A stretch of 64,000 nucleotides of DNA from Pontibacter ruber (GTDB taxonomy: Bacteria > Bacteroidota > Bacteroidia > Cytophagales > Hymenobacteraceae). This document shows, piece by piece, positions 8,611 to 17,353 of the stretch (within the stretch, counting starts at the first letter, position 1; every line of letters begins with the position of its first letter). The notes below the pieces were generated by a model, which did not search any database, had not been told where the DNA came from, and saw nothing but the letters and a program-made list of their open reading frames with translations. The stretch lies in contig NZ_JALPRR010000003.1 of assembly GCF_023630205.1 (NCBI RefSeq), positions 372,001-436,000 on the forward strand. Direction: 5' to 3'. A program made the position numbers and the translations under genes.

Positions 8611-8686
8611 GTAGAGAAATTTTAAAGTCGTTTGTCCTGATTGCGACAAGCCTATCTGGCGGTTCGTTGTTATGCAAGTAACCGGA

Positions 8687-9130
8687 TTAGTTCTCTATCT
8701 CATCCAGGCCTTGTTCCCTTAGTTTGGCTAACCCGTCTCTCATTGCCTTAACCTGCTCTGGTGCATGTCCTTGCCAGATCGTAACTTCTCCGACTACTTT
8801 TAAGGGATGGTGCGAGCGATAAGACATGGTTGGATTGCCAGGAAATTTCTTGTCGGTTAAATTCGGATCGTCTTCTATGCTGCCAGTTGGTTCTACCAGA
8901 TAGATTCTTCCCTCTCCTTCGCCGGCGGCGAGTTCGGCGCCCCAGATAGCCGCGTCCAAGGTTGCTGTGAAATAAATGTGGTTTAGCTGACCGTATTGCG
9001 CGTAGTTTGAGTTAAAGCCAACCTTTAAAAGGGTACCTATTTGCAGGTTAGCCTTTGTACCATGGAAATAGGTTTGTGCAAAAGGCCTGGGTGAAGGATT
9101 GTTCTCAGTTTTGCTTGGGTCTATTGACAT
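8687..9130 (-). CDS. arr: NAD+-rifampin ADP-ribosyltransferase
   Basis: 147 residues, the usual Arr length. Arr inactivates rifamycins by ADP-ribosylating the C23 hydroxyl. The whole signature is present: TYFHGTKANL (catalytic-site H23), GFNSNYAQYGQLNHIYFTAT (Y53), LDAAIWGAELAAGEGEGRIY, then VEPTGSIEDDPNLTDKKFPG (Asp 87/88) and PLKVVGEV. These correspond to the His-Tyr-Asp triad described for Arr-2. All catalytic positions look intact, so the enzyme is expected to be active. No integron attC site, IS or resistance partner is visible around it, so it looks like a chromosomal copy. Confidence 0.95.
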   Translation of the reverse strand: MSIDPSKTENNPSPRPFAQTYFHGTKANLQIGTLLKVGFNSNYAQYGQLNHIYFTATLDAAIWGAELAAGEGEGRIYLVEPTGSIEDDPNLTDKKFPGNPTMSYRSHHPLKVVGEVTIWQGHAPEQVKAMRDGLAKLREQGLDEIEN

Positions 9131-9250
9131 TTTAGTATTTGTTCTTTGTGCTGCTTTAGGAGTTAGTTTGCTTTAACCGCTAACGTACTCGTGTATACCC
9201 TGTGCGAGGCTATCAGCCGAAGCATAAGGTATAAACCTTGTTGTACAATG

Positions 9251-9940
9251 TTATTCTTGACTTACTGATGCTGTTATCAAACTATCAAGATTAGTAAATC
9301 GCTTTCTTAAGTTGTCAAACAGCATATCGTAGTTGCCGCTTATAGATGCAGTCTCTCGTCTGGTTTCTGCTATTTGTTTATCAATTTCTTCTTCACTTGT
9401 TCCATCTTCATATACAACATAAGAAAACATTCCACCCGCTATTCTTTGGCTACCGTTTCTTACAAGCAGCACTTCCTTTTTATGAGCTGATGCGTCAGGC
9501 TTGGGTATACCCGTTCTGACTTGTTTGATGTTTGCCTTTTTAAGCAAAGACGCTATTTCTTTAACATCTGCTGGTGATAAGGTTTCTTTCTTCTCATAGT
9601 GAACTTCCCTGTGGCTGTCACTTTGCGGAGATCCAAAGCCAAACATAATCTGGTCATCTATAACTATAATCTCGTACGAGTGCCTGTCATTAGTTGACCA
9701 GCCTTCAGTCACGAAGTAGTCAATGATGAGATTAGCATTTTCATAACCTTCAAACGGGTCTTCTGTCAGAGGCTCATACTCAACACCATTGTCTGAATAG
9801 GAGTCTTCATCCGTCATAAGATTAGTATCCACTTTATTTGAAGGTGCTGCTTCAACTTCAGTTGTTACTTCTTCTGTGGCAACTTGGCTACAGCTAAAGA
9901 GACCAATAGTGGCTATTATTAGAGTAAATACTTTTTTCAT
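9251..9940 (-). CDS. Hypothetical lipoprotein
   Basis: 229 residues from ATG 9938-9940 (an in-frame ATG five codons upstream is less likely because it extends the signal). The lipobox is LFSC in MKKVFTLIIATIGLFSCSQV, followed by an acidic Glu/Thr/Asp-rich linker (about residues 20-65) and a folded domain to the C-terminus, with SYEIIVIDDQIMFGFGSPQS and a later helical part. I do not recognise the domain. AT-rich, alone, in the same run of accessory-looking genes as arr. Confidence 0.7.
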   Translation of the reverse strand: MKKVFTLIIATIGLFSCSQVATEEVTTEVEAAPSNKVDTNLMTDEDSYSDNGVEYEPLTEDPFEGYENANLIIDYFVTEGWSTNDRHSYEIIVIDDQIMFGFGSPQSDSHREVHYEKKETLSPADVKEIASLLKKANIKQVRTGIPKPDASAHKKEVLLVRNGSQRIAGGMFSYVVYEDGTSEEEIDKQIAETRRETASISGNYDMLFDNLRKRFTNLDSLITASVSQE

Positions 9941-10146
9941 TTTTATATTGTACAACTACTGTACATAAGTCATTATGACGCTTATCTGCACTATAACTGT
10001 ACCTTCTCTGGTTTGCTTCGTTTACAACCAGTACCTGTATAGCAGTTAGCTAATATAAAGATTTTCCTGTACATCGTGATCATCTGTTTGCGAAGTATAA
10101 AGTATAAGATGAGTTTAGTATCTTCAGCCACTCCTATTCTGATTAT

Positions 10147-11427
10147 ATGAAAAGAACGTTACGCTGCCTGCCACTGCTGGCCTGTTTTGTTTTACTTGCT
10201 GTACTTCCGGCCTCTGCCCAAAAGGCAAAGCAAAAAAAGCTGGTGCAGAAGATCATGAAGCGCCACTCCGGGCAGTTCCGGAAAGTGCTGGATAACCCGG
10301 ACGCTTACCGCGTGCAGATCCTGTACACGCAGATAGACCGTGATGCGCAGAACATGCCAACCTTCACGTCTTACCAGTACCGCGTTAATCCGCAGGAGTA
10401 TTTTTACCCGGCAAGTACTGTAAAGCTGCCTGCGTCGCTGCTGGCACTCGAGAAACTAAATGAGCTCAATATAGAAGGCCTGAACAAGTATACGCCGCTG
10501 CAGGTCGACAGCGCCTACTCCGGGCAAAGCGCCGTCCGCACCGACAGTACCTCGGAAAACCTGCTGCCCTCTGTGGCACATTACATCAAAAAGATCCTGC
10601 TCGTTAGCGACAACGATGCCTACAACCGCCTGTATGAGTTCCTGGGGCAGCAGCACCTGAACGAGACGCTGCACCGAAAAGGATTTAAAGACGTGCGGTT
10701 GCAGCACCGCTTGTCGATCTTCCTTTCGCCGGACGAGAACCGCCACACCAACCCTTTTACTTTTTACCAGGGCGATAAGATCCTGTACCGTCAGCCGCTG
10801 GTGAACAACCCAAACCCGGTGCCGCAAATAGAGGCTAAACTGGCCAAAGGCTACTACAAAGGCGATAAGCTGGTAAACGAGCCGATGGACTTTACGGCGA
10901 AGAACTATATTTCGGTAGAGGTGCTGCAGGGTATCCTGAAGAGCGTGCTGTTTCCGGAGGCAGTGCCGGCACAGCAACGTTTTAACCTTACAGACGACGA
11001 TTACGCTTTCCTGTACCGGTACATGTCGATGTTGCCCCGCGAAAGCGACTACCCGAAGTATGACCCGAAAGAGTACCCGGACAGCTATGTAAAGTTCCTG
11101 ATGTTTGGCGACTCCAAAGAGCGCCTGCCGGAGCACATCCGCATATTCAACAAAGTAGGTGACGCCTATGGCTTCCTGATCGACAATGCTTATGTAGTGG
11201 ATTTCGAAAGCAAGGTGGAGTTCCTGCTGACTGCCGTGATCTACGTGAACGAAGACGAGATACTCAACGATGAGAAGTATAATTACGAGGACTTAGGCTT
11301 CCCGTTCATGAAAAACCTGGGACAGGCTATTTACAAGCACGAGCTTAAACGTAAGAAGAAGAACCTTCCGGATTTAAGTAAGTTTAAGCTGGATTACAGC
11401 ACAAAGCAGGAGGCGAGTTCGGAGTAG
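10147..11427 (+). CDS. Class A beta-lactamase-like serine hydrolase
   Basis: 426 residues with a signal peptide ending LPASAQ. The active-site serine is in YPASTVKLPASLLALEKL (S-x-x-K = STVK), and the second motif is LLVSDNDAYNRLYEF (SDN). These two match class A beta-lactamases and related D,D-peptidases. A clear KTG is not obvious; the candidate is around FNKVGDAYGFLIDNAYV, where KVG would replace it. At 426 residues it is longer than true class A enzymes (about 290). A cell-wall or peptide hydrolase is as likely as an antibiotic-inactivating enzyme. Two abutting AAGTATA copies lie at 10093-10106, upstream of the ATG. Confidence 0.8.
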   Translation: MKRTLRCLPLLACFVLLAVLPASAQKAKQKKLVQKIMKRHSGQFRKVLDNPDAYRVQILYTQIDRDAQNMPTFTSYQYRVNPQEYFYPASTVKLPASLLALEKLNELNIEGLNKYTPLQVDSAYSGQSAVRTDSTSENLLPSVAHYIKKILLVSDNDAYNRLYEFLGQQHLNETLHRKGFKDVRLQHRLSIFLSPDENRHTNPFTFYQGDKILYRQPLVNNPNPVPQIEAKLAKGYYKGDKLVNEPMDFTAKNYISVEVLQGILKSVLFPEAVPAQQRFNLTDDDYAFLYRYMSMLPRESDYPKYDPKEYPDSYVKFLMFGDSKERLPEHIRIFNKVGDAYGFLIDNAYVVDFESKVEFLLTAVIYVNEDEILNDEKYNYEDLGFPFMKNLGQAIYKHELKRKKKNLPDLSKFKLDYSTKQEASSE

Positions 11428-12088
11428 GGGAGCGCTCTTCTATTGATCTTGTCATCTCGACCAGCGGGAGAGATCTGGTACGGGAAAGGTATAAACACAT
11501 CCCTGCTGAGAAGAGGATTCCTGCCTTTACTTTAGTTGAGGTTATACTTTCATAGTTTCCCTTATCCAACCACCCCTGACCCCTCCTTGTCTAAGGAGGG
11601 GAGCACTGGCTGTTACTACACTTTGAAGTATGAGTTTCATCGCACAAGTATAAACACACCCCTACCCCTATTAAGGAGGGAGTTTCTGCTTTTGCTATGG
11701 GTAGGGTATAAGTTTTATAGCTGCTCTTGGTCATCCCCCTACCCCCTTCAAAGGGGGACTTGGTTCCAGTTGCATAGCCGCTAACGAAGCAGTATCGTTT
11801 CCAGTCCTTGGGTTGAGCGCCTTCTTGGTTTCCGGTGCCACGCGAGTGGCAGCCGTTAGGCAGGAAAGCTAGACAGCGCGATACCCGAGGACGAGGCCCC
11901 GCGGCCGTGAGCGCACCAATAGCAGCTATGAAACAAAGGGTAAGTAAGACTGAGGAATACAAGAAGCAACGATAGCAATGGCTTGCCAGCTACAAGTATA
12001 AACCTCAACTACAAGTAGTATAGATTTCAAGCTCCACTTTACAGGCAGCTAAATATTCACTTACTTACATCCTCCAAAAACTATACTT
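11428..12088. repeat. Repeat-rich intergenic region
   Basis: Three C-tract/G-tract palindromic units occur in a row: CCCCTCCTT-GTCT-AAGGAGGGG (11580-11601), a degenerate unit at about 11658-11680, and CCCCCTT-CA-AAGGGGG (11742-11757). After them lies a GC-rich structured block (about 11800-11925) with TGCCAC-GCGA-GTGGCA (11836-11851), a hairpin with a GNRA-type loop, and GGCC-CCGC-GGCC. A 123-codon frame on the minus strand crosses these units and looks like read-through of repeats, not a gene. Several AAGTATA copies are present. Confidence 0.6.
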
Positions 12089-13435
12089 ATGCAAAATCAT
12101 ACTTTCCAGTTCAGGCAGTTGCTGCTTGTCTGCTTTATACTTGTGCTTGCTGCCTGTTCCACGGCTAAAAAAACGCCTGCTATCACCGAAGTGCCGTATG
12201 GTCCGGCTGAAATCAAACGACAGGTTGCCGAATCCGAGGTGCTGAAGCAGCGGTTTGTGGGGTTTGCGCTCTACGATCCGCAACTGGGGCAGATGGTGGT
12301 GGAGCACAATGCCGATAAGTACTTTGTGCCGGCTTCCAATACCAAGCTCTTTACCTTCTATACCTGCCTTAAAATGCTGGGCGACTCCATACCGGCCCTG
12401 AAGTATGTGGCCAAAGGCGACTCGCTTTTGTTCTGGGGAACCGGCGACCCGACCTTCACGCACATGGATGTGAAGAACACCATCGCTTACGATTTCCTGA
12501 AGAACCGGAAGGAAAAGCTATACTACATCGAGGCACCTTTTGCCAGCACACCTTTTGCCACCAACTGGGGCTGGGACGATTACAACTACTATTACCAGCC
12601 GGAGCGCAGCATTTTCCCGATCCATGGCAACATCGTGAAGTTTGTGCGCAGAGACGGAGCTCCCTACACCACAACACCAGCTGTTTTCAAAAAGCATGTG
12701 CAAGCAGATACTGCCGGGTCTAAGAATTCTGATGCTTTTGTGCGTGGCTGGCGAACCAACGAGATCACGTTCTATCCGAAAGCAGCCGGTACGAGCTTTT
12801 CGCAGGAGGTGCCTTTTATTACATCGCCTGAACTGACCGTGCAACTGCTGGCCGACACGCTGAAGCGGCCGGTAAAATGGGTGAAACGCTCCATACCCCA
12901 GAACGCACAAACACTTTATGGCTTGCCTGCTGATACCGTGTACAAACGCATGCTGCAGGTAAGCGACAACCTGTTGGCCGAGCAGCTGATGGCGCTGTGT
13001 TCCGGTACGCTCTCCGATACACTTTCTGTTGAGCGCGGCATCAAACATACTTTAAACACTTACCTGGCTGACCTGCCCGACAAACCGGTGTGGATAGATG
13101 GCTCCGGGCTTTCTACCATGAACCTGTTTACGCCGCGCAGCATCATTGCCATTCTGCAGAAACTGCAGCAGGAGCGCCCGCAGGAAAGGCTGTTTCCATT
13201 GCTTGCCATCGGCGGCAGGCCGGGCACTTACCGCAACATTTACAAAGCAGAAGTGCCGTATGTTTTTGGTAAATCAGGCTCGTTGTCGCATGTAACAAAT
13301 CAGAGCGGCTACATCATTACCAAAAGCGGGAAAGTGCTGCTTTATAGTTTCATGAACAACAACCACAGTGCATCTGCCTCCGAGATACGTGACGAAATGG
13401 TGCGCATCATGACCCAGGTGCACGAGCGGTATTAG
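12089..13435 (+). CDS. dacB: D-alanyl-D-alanine carboxypeptidase/endopeptidase (PBP4, S13)
   Basis: 448 residues, a lipoprotein (LVLAACS). It should cleave the terminal D-Ala or D-Ala cross-links of peptidoglycan in the periplasm. All three penicillin-binding motifs are present: VPASNTKLFTFY (SxxK, catalytic Ser), LQVSDNLLAEQLMALC (SDN) and FGKSGSLSHV (KSG, the K-T/S-G motif). DGSGLSTMNLFTPRSIIAIL is the conserved S13 block. Length fits family S13. TATACTT (12082-12088) abuts the ATG. It is followed by a terminator, so it is probably transcribed separately from the epimerase cluster downstream although it supplies the same pathway. Confidence 0.93.
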   Translation: MQNHTFQFRQLLLVCFILVLAACSTAKKTPAITEVPYGPAEIKRQVAESEVLKQRFVGFALYDPQLGQMVVEHNADKYFVPASNTKLFTFYTCLKMLGDSIPALKYVAKGDSLLFWGTGDPTFTHMDVKNTIAYDFLKNRKEKLYYIEAPFASTPFATNWGWDDYNYYYQPERSIFPIHGNIVKFVRRDGAPYTTTPAVFKKHVQADTAGSKNSDAFVRGWRTNEITFYPKAAGTSFSQEVPFITSPELTVQLLADTLKRPVKWVKRSIPQNAQTLYGLPADTVYKRMLQVSDNLLAEQLMALCSGTLSDTLSVERGIKHTLNTYLADLPDKPVWIDGSGLSTMNLFTPRSIIAILQKLQQERPQERLFPLLAIGGRPGTYRNIYKAEVPYVFGKSGSLSHVTNQSGYIITKSGKVLLYSFMNNNHSASASEIRDEMVRIMTQVHERY

Positions 13436-13459
13436 CATCAGATAAACCCCTGCGTATAC

Positions 13460-13489
13460 AAAAGCCTTCCTTAGCAGCGGAAGGCTTTT
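13460..13489. terminator. Terminator after dacB
   Basis: An 11-bp stem, AAAAGCCTTCC (13460-13470) and GGAAGGCTTTT (13479-13489), then a T-rich run and TATACTT (13496-13502). Confidence 0.88.
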
Positions 13490-13872
13490 GTGTTTTATAC
13501 TTTTGGGGAGTTAAGTATAGATCAGGTATAACCTGTGCCAGAACATGCTGCTTTAATGAAGGATTTGTTGTAAACCGGCAAATACTGGCAAGTAAGAAGC
13601 ATGAGAGCCATACTTGTGTGCAACAGAAGCTTTAAGTACAGCTTGTTTTGATCCCTAGCGCTAAAATAAAATACTGCCCTAATTATTAGTGAGATGTTGG
13701 TGGTGTGAATTTTATACTTCCCTGTTCTTAGGCTGGTATGGGAATGATGAATCCGGAGAGATAAAAACTGCAGAAAAACGCAAAAAATGCTTAATAAAAC
13801 GGAATTGTATAGTTGATATTATAAAAAAAGCATATATTCAGTTTCGAAAATAAAAACCTAGACAGATACTGT
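13490..13872. promoter_or_regulatory. Upstream region of the epimerase cluster
   Basis: About 380 bp, increasingly AT-rich toward 13860, with heptamer copies at 13496, 13513 and 13713. It should carry the promoter of the gene cluster starting at 13873. I cannot pick a definite -7/-33 pair. Confidence 0.4.
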
Positions 13873-14886
13873 ATGAAACTTACTGTTCGTTCCTTCGACC
13901 TGCCGCTTAAACATACTTTCACCATCGCCTACGACTCCCGCGATGTGCAGCCAACCCTGATCGTGGAGTTGCAGGAAGGGGAGCACAAAGGTTACGGCGA
14001 GGCCACCAGCAACCCGTACTACGGCTTCACCATCGAGAACATGACCAATGCATTGGAGCAGATCCGGGAGCAGATCGAATCAACGGAACTGAGCAGTCCC
14101 GAAGCATTCTGGGCCAAAATGCAGCCCCTGCTGGCCGACAACCCCTTTGCCCTGTGTGCCCTCGATATGGCCGCCAACGACCTGTTTGGTAAGATGAACG
14201 GAAAGCCGCTGTACCAGATCTGGGGTCTGAACGACGACCAGACGCCGCTCACCGATTATACCATCGGTATCGATACCGTAGAGAACATGGTGAAAAAACT
14301 GCAGGAGCGTCCGTGGCCAATCTACAAGATCAAGCTGGGTACGCCCAACGATGTGGAGATTGTACGGGAGCTGCGCAAGCATACCGACGCTGTGTTCCGC
14401 GTAGATGCCAACTGTGCCTGGGGTGTGGAAGAAACCATCGAAAATGCGCGTCAGCTGAAGCCGCTTGGCGTGGAGTTTATAGAACAGCCCATGCGTGCCG
14501 ACGACATGGAAGGCATGAAGCAGGTATACCAGCATTCGGTGCTGCCGGTAATTGCCGATGAAAGCTGCATTACGGAAGCCGATGTGGCCAAGTGCCACGG
14601 TCATTTCCATGGCGTGAACATCAAGCTGGTAAAATGTGGCGGCCTGACGCCTGCCCGCCGCATGATCGCGGAAGCCCGCAAATTAGGCATGAAAGTGATG
14701 GTGGGCTGCATGACTGAGTCGTCGGTTGGCATTTCGGCTATCGCGCAGCTGCTGCCACTGCTGGATTACGTGGACATGGACGGCGCCCTGTTGCTGAGCA
14801 AAGACATCGCCAGCGGCGTTACCATCGATTACGGTAAAGTAAACTACGCACCAGTAAACGGAACGGGAGCCACCCTGATCGGCTAA
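13873..14886 (+). CDS. Dipeptide epimerase, L-Ala-D/L-Glu type (enolase superfamily)
   Basis: 337 residues. In the muconate-lactonising subgroup of the enolase superfamily. Catalytic residues are all visible: YKIKLG with K152/K154 (KxK), metal ligands D178 (FRVDANCAW), E204 (FIEQP) and D229 (IADES), and the opposite base K251 (NIKLVKCGG). VDMDGALLL near residue 302 carries the DxD motif seen in L-Ala-D/L-Glu epimerases, which clamps the dipeptide ammonium group. The reaction turns L-Ala-D-Glu from murein into L-Ala-L-Glu for normal dipeptidases. Its stop overlaps the next start by one base (14886), and an NlpC/P60 endopeptidase lies downstream, as in ykfB/ykfC-type clusters. Confidence 0.93.
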   Translation: MKLTVRSFDLPLKHTFTIAYDSRDVQPTLIVELQEGEHKGYGEATSNPYYGFTIENMTNALEQIREQIESTELSSPEAFWAKMQPLLADNPFALCALDMAANDLFGKMNGKPLYQIWGLNDDQTPLTDYTIGIDTVENMVKKLQERPWPIYKIKLGTPNDVEIVRELRKHTDAVFRVDANCAWGVEETIENARQLKPLGVEFIEQPMRADDMEGMKQVYQHSVLPVIADESCITEADVAKCHGHFHGVNIKLVKCGGLTPARRMIAEARKLGMKVMVGCMTESSVGISAIAQLLPLLDYVDMDGALLLSKDIASGVTIDYGKVNYAPVNGTGATLIG

Positions 14887-15959
14887 TGTCTGACCCCAAC
14901 CAAGTTGTTTATACCGACCGCCTGCCGGGCCGCTCGCTGGTGCTGGATGGTGTAGAGCATTTGTTCTGTAGTGGCACGTCTTACCTGGGTATTGCCTGTA
15001 ACAAACAGTTCAGGCAGTATCTGGTGGAGGGCTTTTGCTACTACGGAACTAACTACTCCAGTTCGCGCAACTCCAACCTGCAGTTGCAGGTGTTTGAGGA
15101 GGCGGAAAATTACCTGGCCGCTTACACCGGGGCAGAAGCGGCTTTAACCATGTCGTCGGGATACCTGGCGGGGCAAACGCTGGCACACAGCCTGCAGGGG
15201 AGTGGCCGGTTTATCTATGCGCCCGGCACCCATCCGGCTTTGTGGCGGAGCCCGGCAGATGCGCCCCATCCGTCGCATGATTACGATGCCTGGGTTGCCT
15301 GGCTGTTGCAGGAGACACCTGTAATGCCGGAAAAGCACCTGGTCATTGTGACGAATTCATTGGATCCCTTGCAGGCCCGCAAGTATAATTTCAGCTGGGT
15401 AAGTGCGCTGCCGCAAAACAAACAGATCACGCTCATCGTCGACGATTCGCATGGCTTTGGCGTGACAGGCCAGGATGGTGCGGGTATTTACGGACAGCTG
15501 GGTCATCTGCAGCAGGTGCGCCTGGTCGTGATCAGCTCGATGGGGAAGGCCCTGGGCATTCCGGCGGGTATTATACTGGGCGATCAGCAGTTGATCAACC
15601 GGCTGCGGGCAAGCTCTTTTTTCGGAGGCGCTTCGCCGGCCATACCGGCTTACCTGTATGCTTTTCTTCGCTCCGAAGAGGTCTTCGCGGAAGCGCGCCG
15701 GCAATTATTCCACAACATCAGCTTTTTCCGCCAACGGCTTGACCGTCCGGAATTGTTTCGCTCTTTCGCTGATTACCCGGTCTTTAGCACCGACGAGCAA
15801 GGGCTCTATACTTACCTGCTGGAGCACGGCATTATTATCTCCAGCTTCCGGTATCCGACTCCTTCCGATGAGCCCATAACACGGGTTATCCTGAGCAGCC
15901 TGCATACTTCTGAAGACCTGGAGCGACTGGCTTTGCTCATCAACAACTATAAACACTAA
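14886..15959 (+). CDS. Oxoamine-synthase-like PLP enzyme (fold type I)
   Basis: 357 residues. The PLP lysine is K221 in VVISSMGKALGIPAG, matching the S/T-x-GKAxG motif of 8-amino-7-oxononanoate synthase and 2-amino-3-ketobutyrate CoA ligase. VDDSHGFGVTG (D186/D187, H189) is the DDxHGxG motif that holds the PLP ring. The N-terminal glycine-rich GGSR...H block of typical synthases is altered here (YYGTNYSSSRNSN), and the protein is about 30-40 residues shorter. No biotin gene is nearby. It is translationally coupled (one-base overlap) to the dipeptide epimerase, so its substrate may be L-Ala or another amino acid set free from murein peptides. The exact reaction is unknown. Confidence 0.78.
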   Translation: MSDPNQVVYTDRLPGRSLVLDGVEHLFCSGTSYLGIACNKQFRQYLVEGFCYYGTNYSSSRNSNLQLQVFEEAENYLAAYTGAEAALTMSSGYLAGQTLAHSLQGSGRFIYAPGTHPALWRSPADAPHPSHDYDAWVAWLLQETPVMPEKHLVIVTNSLDPLQARKYNFSWVSALPQNKQITLIVDDSHGFGVTGQDGAGIYGQLGHLQQVRLVVISSMGKALGIPAGIILGDQQLINRLRASSFFGGASPAIPAYLYAFLRSEEVFAEARRQLFHNISFFRQRLDRPELFRSFADYPVFSTDEQGLYTYLLEHGIIISSFRYPTPSDEPITRVILSSLHTSEDLERLALLINNYKH

Positions 15960-15991
15960 CTTTACCAACACAACCAACTTTTTACCTTTTT

Positions 15992-17254
15992 ATGGAGCAA
16001 GCCTCTTCACCCGCCCCCTTTATCACCAACGATGCTGTCGTACTGGGCATACTGGTTACTATACTTGCACTCGTATTTGCAACCTCTTCCAGCGACCGCC
16101 CTTTTTTCAGAAAATTCTATTCCGTAGTACCTTCTGTATTGCTGTGTTATCTTATTCCGAGCCTTTTAAACTCGTTCGGGATCATTTCAGGGGAGCATTC
16201 CGGGTTGTACCAGGTGGCTTCTCGTTACCTGTTGCCTGCCAGCCTGGTGCTGTTTACCATTTCGCTCGACCTGAAGGAGATCTGGAAGCTACGCCACAAA
16301 GCCGGACTGATGTTTATTACAGGTACTGTAGGTATCGTTATCGGTGGTCCGATTGCGATACTTATCGTTTCTACCTTTGCCCCGGGCATTGTAGGAGGGG
16401 CAGGACCTGATGCCGTGTGGCGCGGCCTGTCTACGATTGCCGGTAGCTGGATTGGCGGAGGTGCCAATCAGCTGGCGATGTACGAAGTGTTTCAGCCGAA
16501 TCCGAACCTGTTCTCGGCAGTAATTGCCGTGGACGTGATCGTAGCAAATATCTGGATGGCGGTGCTCCTGTATGGGGCGGGAATATCCGAGAAAGTTGAC
16601 CGGTTCTTTAAAGCCGACAGCAGTGCCGTGAATGAGCTGAAAGAGAAAGTAGAAAAGTATAGATTGAGCATCATGCGTATACCTACCCTTACCGATACCA
16701 TGATGATTGTTGGTGTAGGACTGGGAATAACAGGTTTGGCACACTTCCTGGCTGATATCATTGCACCCTGGATAAAGACGAATGCGCCGCAATTGGAGCA
16801 GTATAGTTTAACTTCCGGCTTCTTCTGGCTGGTAGTGCTGGCTACTGCATTCGGTATGCTGATGTCCTTTACACGGGCGCGAAAACTGGAAGGCGTAGGC
16901 GCATCGCGCATTGGCAGCCTGTTCCTCTACATCATGGTGGCAACTATTGGTATGCAGATGGATATTGCCGCTGTGTTCAGCAATCCGGGCCTGTTCCTGG
17001 TGGGCATTATCTGGATTTCGGTACACATGACGCTGCTGCTGATTGTTGGGAAACTGGTTAAGGCACCATTCTTCTTTCTCGCAGTGGGCAGCCAGGCGAA
17101 TGTAGGTGGTGCTGCCTCAGCCCCGATCGTGGCCAGCGCTTTTCATCCTGCCCTGGCACCGGTAGGTGTGCTTTTAGCAATATTTGGCTATGCTGTCGGT
17201 ACCTATGGGGGTTATCTGTCGGCTCTGCTGATGCAGATGGTTGCACCAAACTAA
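15992..17254 (+). CDS. DUF819-family membrane transporter
   Basis: 420 residues with about eleven hydrophobic helices. The family marks are LYQVASRYLLPASLVLFTIS early, STIAGSWIGGGANQLAMYE in the middle (conserved GSWxGGxAN loop) and FFLAVGSQANVGGAASAPIV near the C-terminus, which look like the two re-entrant substrate loops of an inverted-repeat transporter. DUF819 (YjcL-type) proteins have no firmly assigned substrate that I know. It lies 32 bp after the PLP enzyme and 99 bp before an NlpC/P60 endopeptidase, which suggests it moves murein-derived peptides or a product of the oxoamine-synthase-like enzyme. Confidence 0.88.
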   Translation: MEQASSPAPFITNDAVVLGILVTILALVFATSSSDRPFFRKFYSVVPSVLLCYLIPSLLNSFGIISGEHSGLYQVASRYLLPASLVLFTISLDLKEIWKLRHKAGLMFITGTVGIVIGGPIAILIVSTFAPGIVGGAGPDAVWRGLSTIAGSWIGGGANQLAMYEVFQPNPNLFSAVIAVDVIVANIWMAVLLYGAGISEKVDRFFKADSSAVNELKEKVEKYRLSIMRIPTLTDTMMIVGVGLGITGLAHFLADIIAPWIKTNAPQLEQYSLTSGFFWLVVLATAFGMLMSFTRARKLEGVGASRIGSLFLYIMVATIGMQMDIAAVFSNPGLFLVGIIWISVHMTLLLIVGKLVKAPFFFLAVGSQANVGGAASAPIVASAFHPALAPVGVLLAIFGYAVGTYGGYLSALLMQMVAPN

Positions 17255-17353
17255 TAGCCATTCTAGTTCCCAAGTATGCACCTGCTGACTAAATGTTCAT
17301 ACTTGGGAATTTGGTAAAATGAATTTTTATCTTGTAAAAACGTTATTCTATAG

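Noticed and set aside
11591..11962. A 123-codon minus-strand frame with an apparent hydrophobic start
   Set aside because: It runs through the C/G-tract palindromes and the structured repeat block, so the reading is of repeat DNA. No family match and no coding-type pattern.
14886..15959. A biotin biosynthesis gene (bioF)
   Set aside because: The PLP motifs fit the oxoamine synthase family, but the N-terminal glycine block differs, no other bio gene is near, and it is coupled to a dipeptide epimerase.
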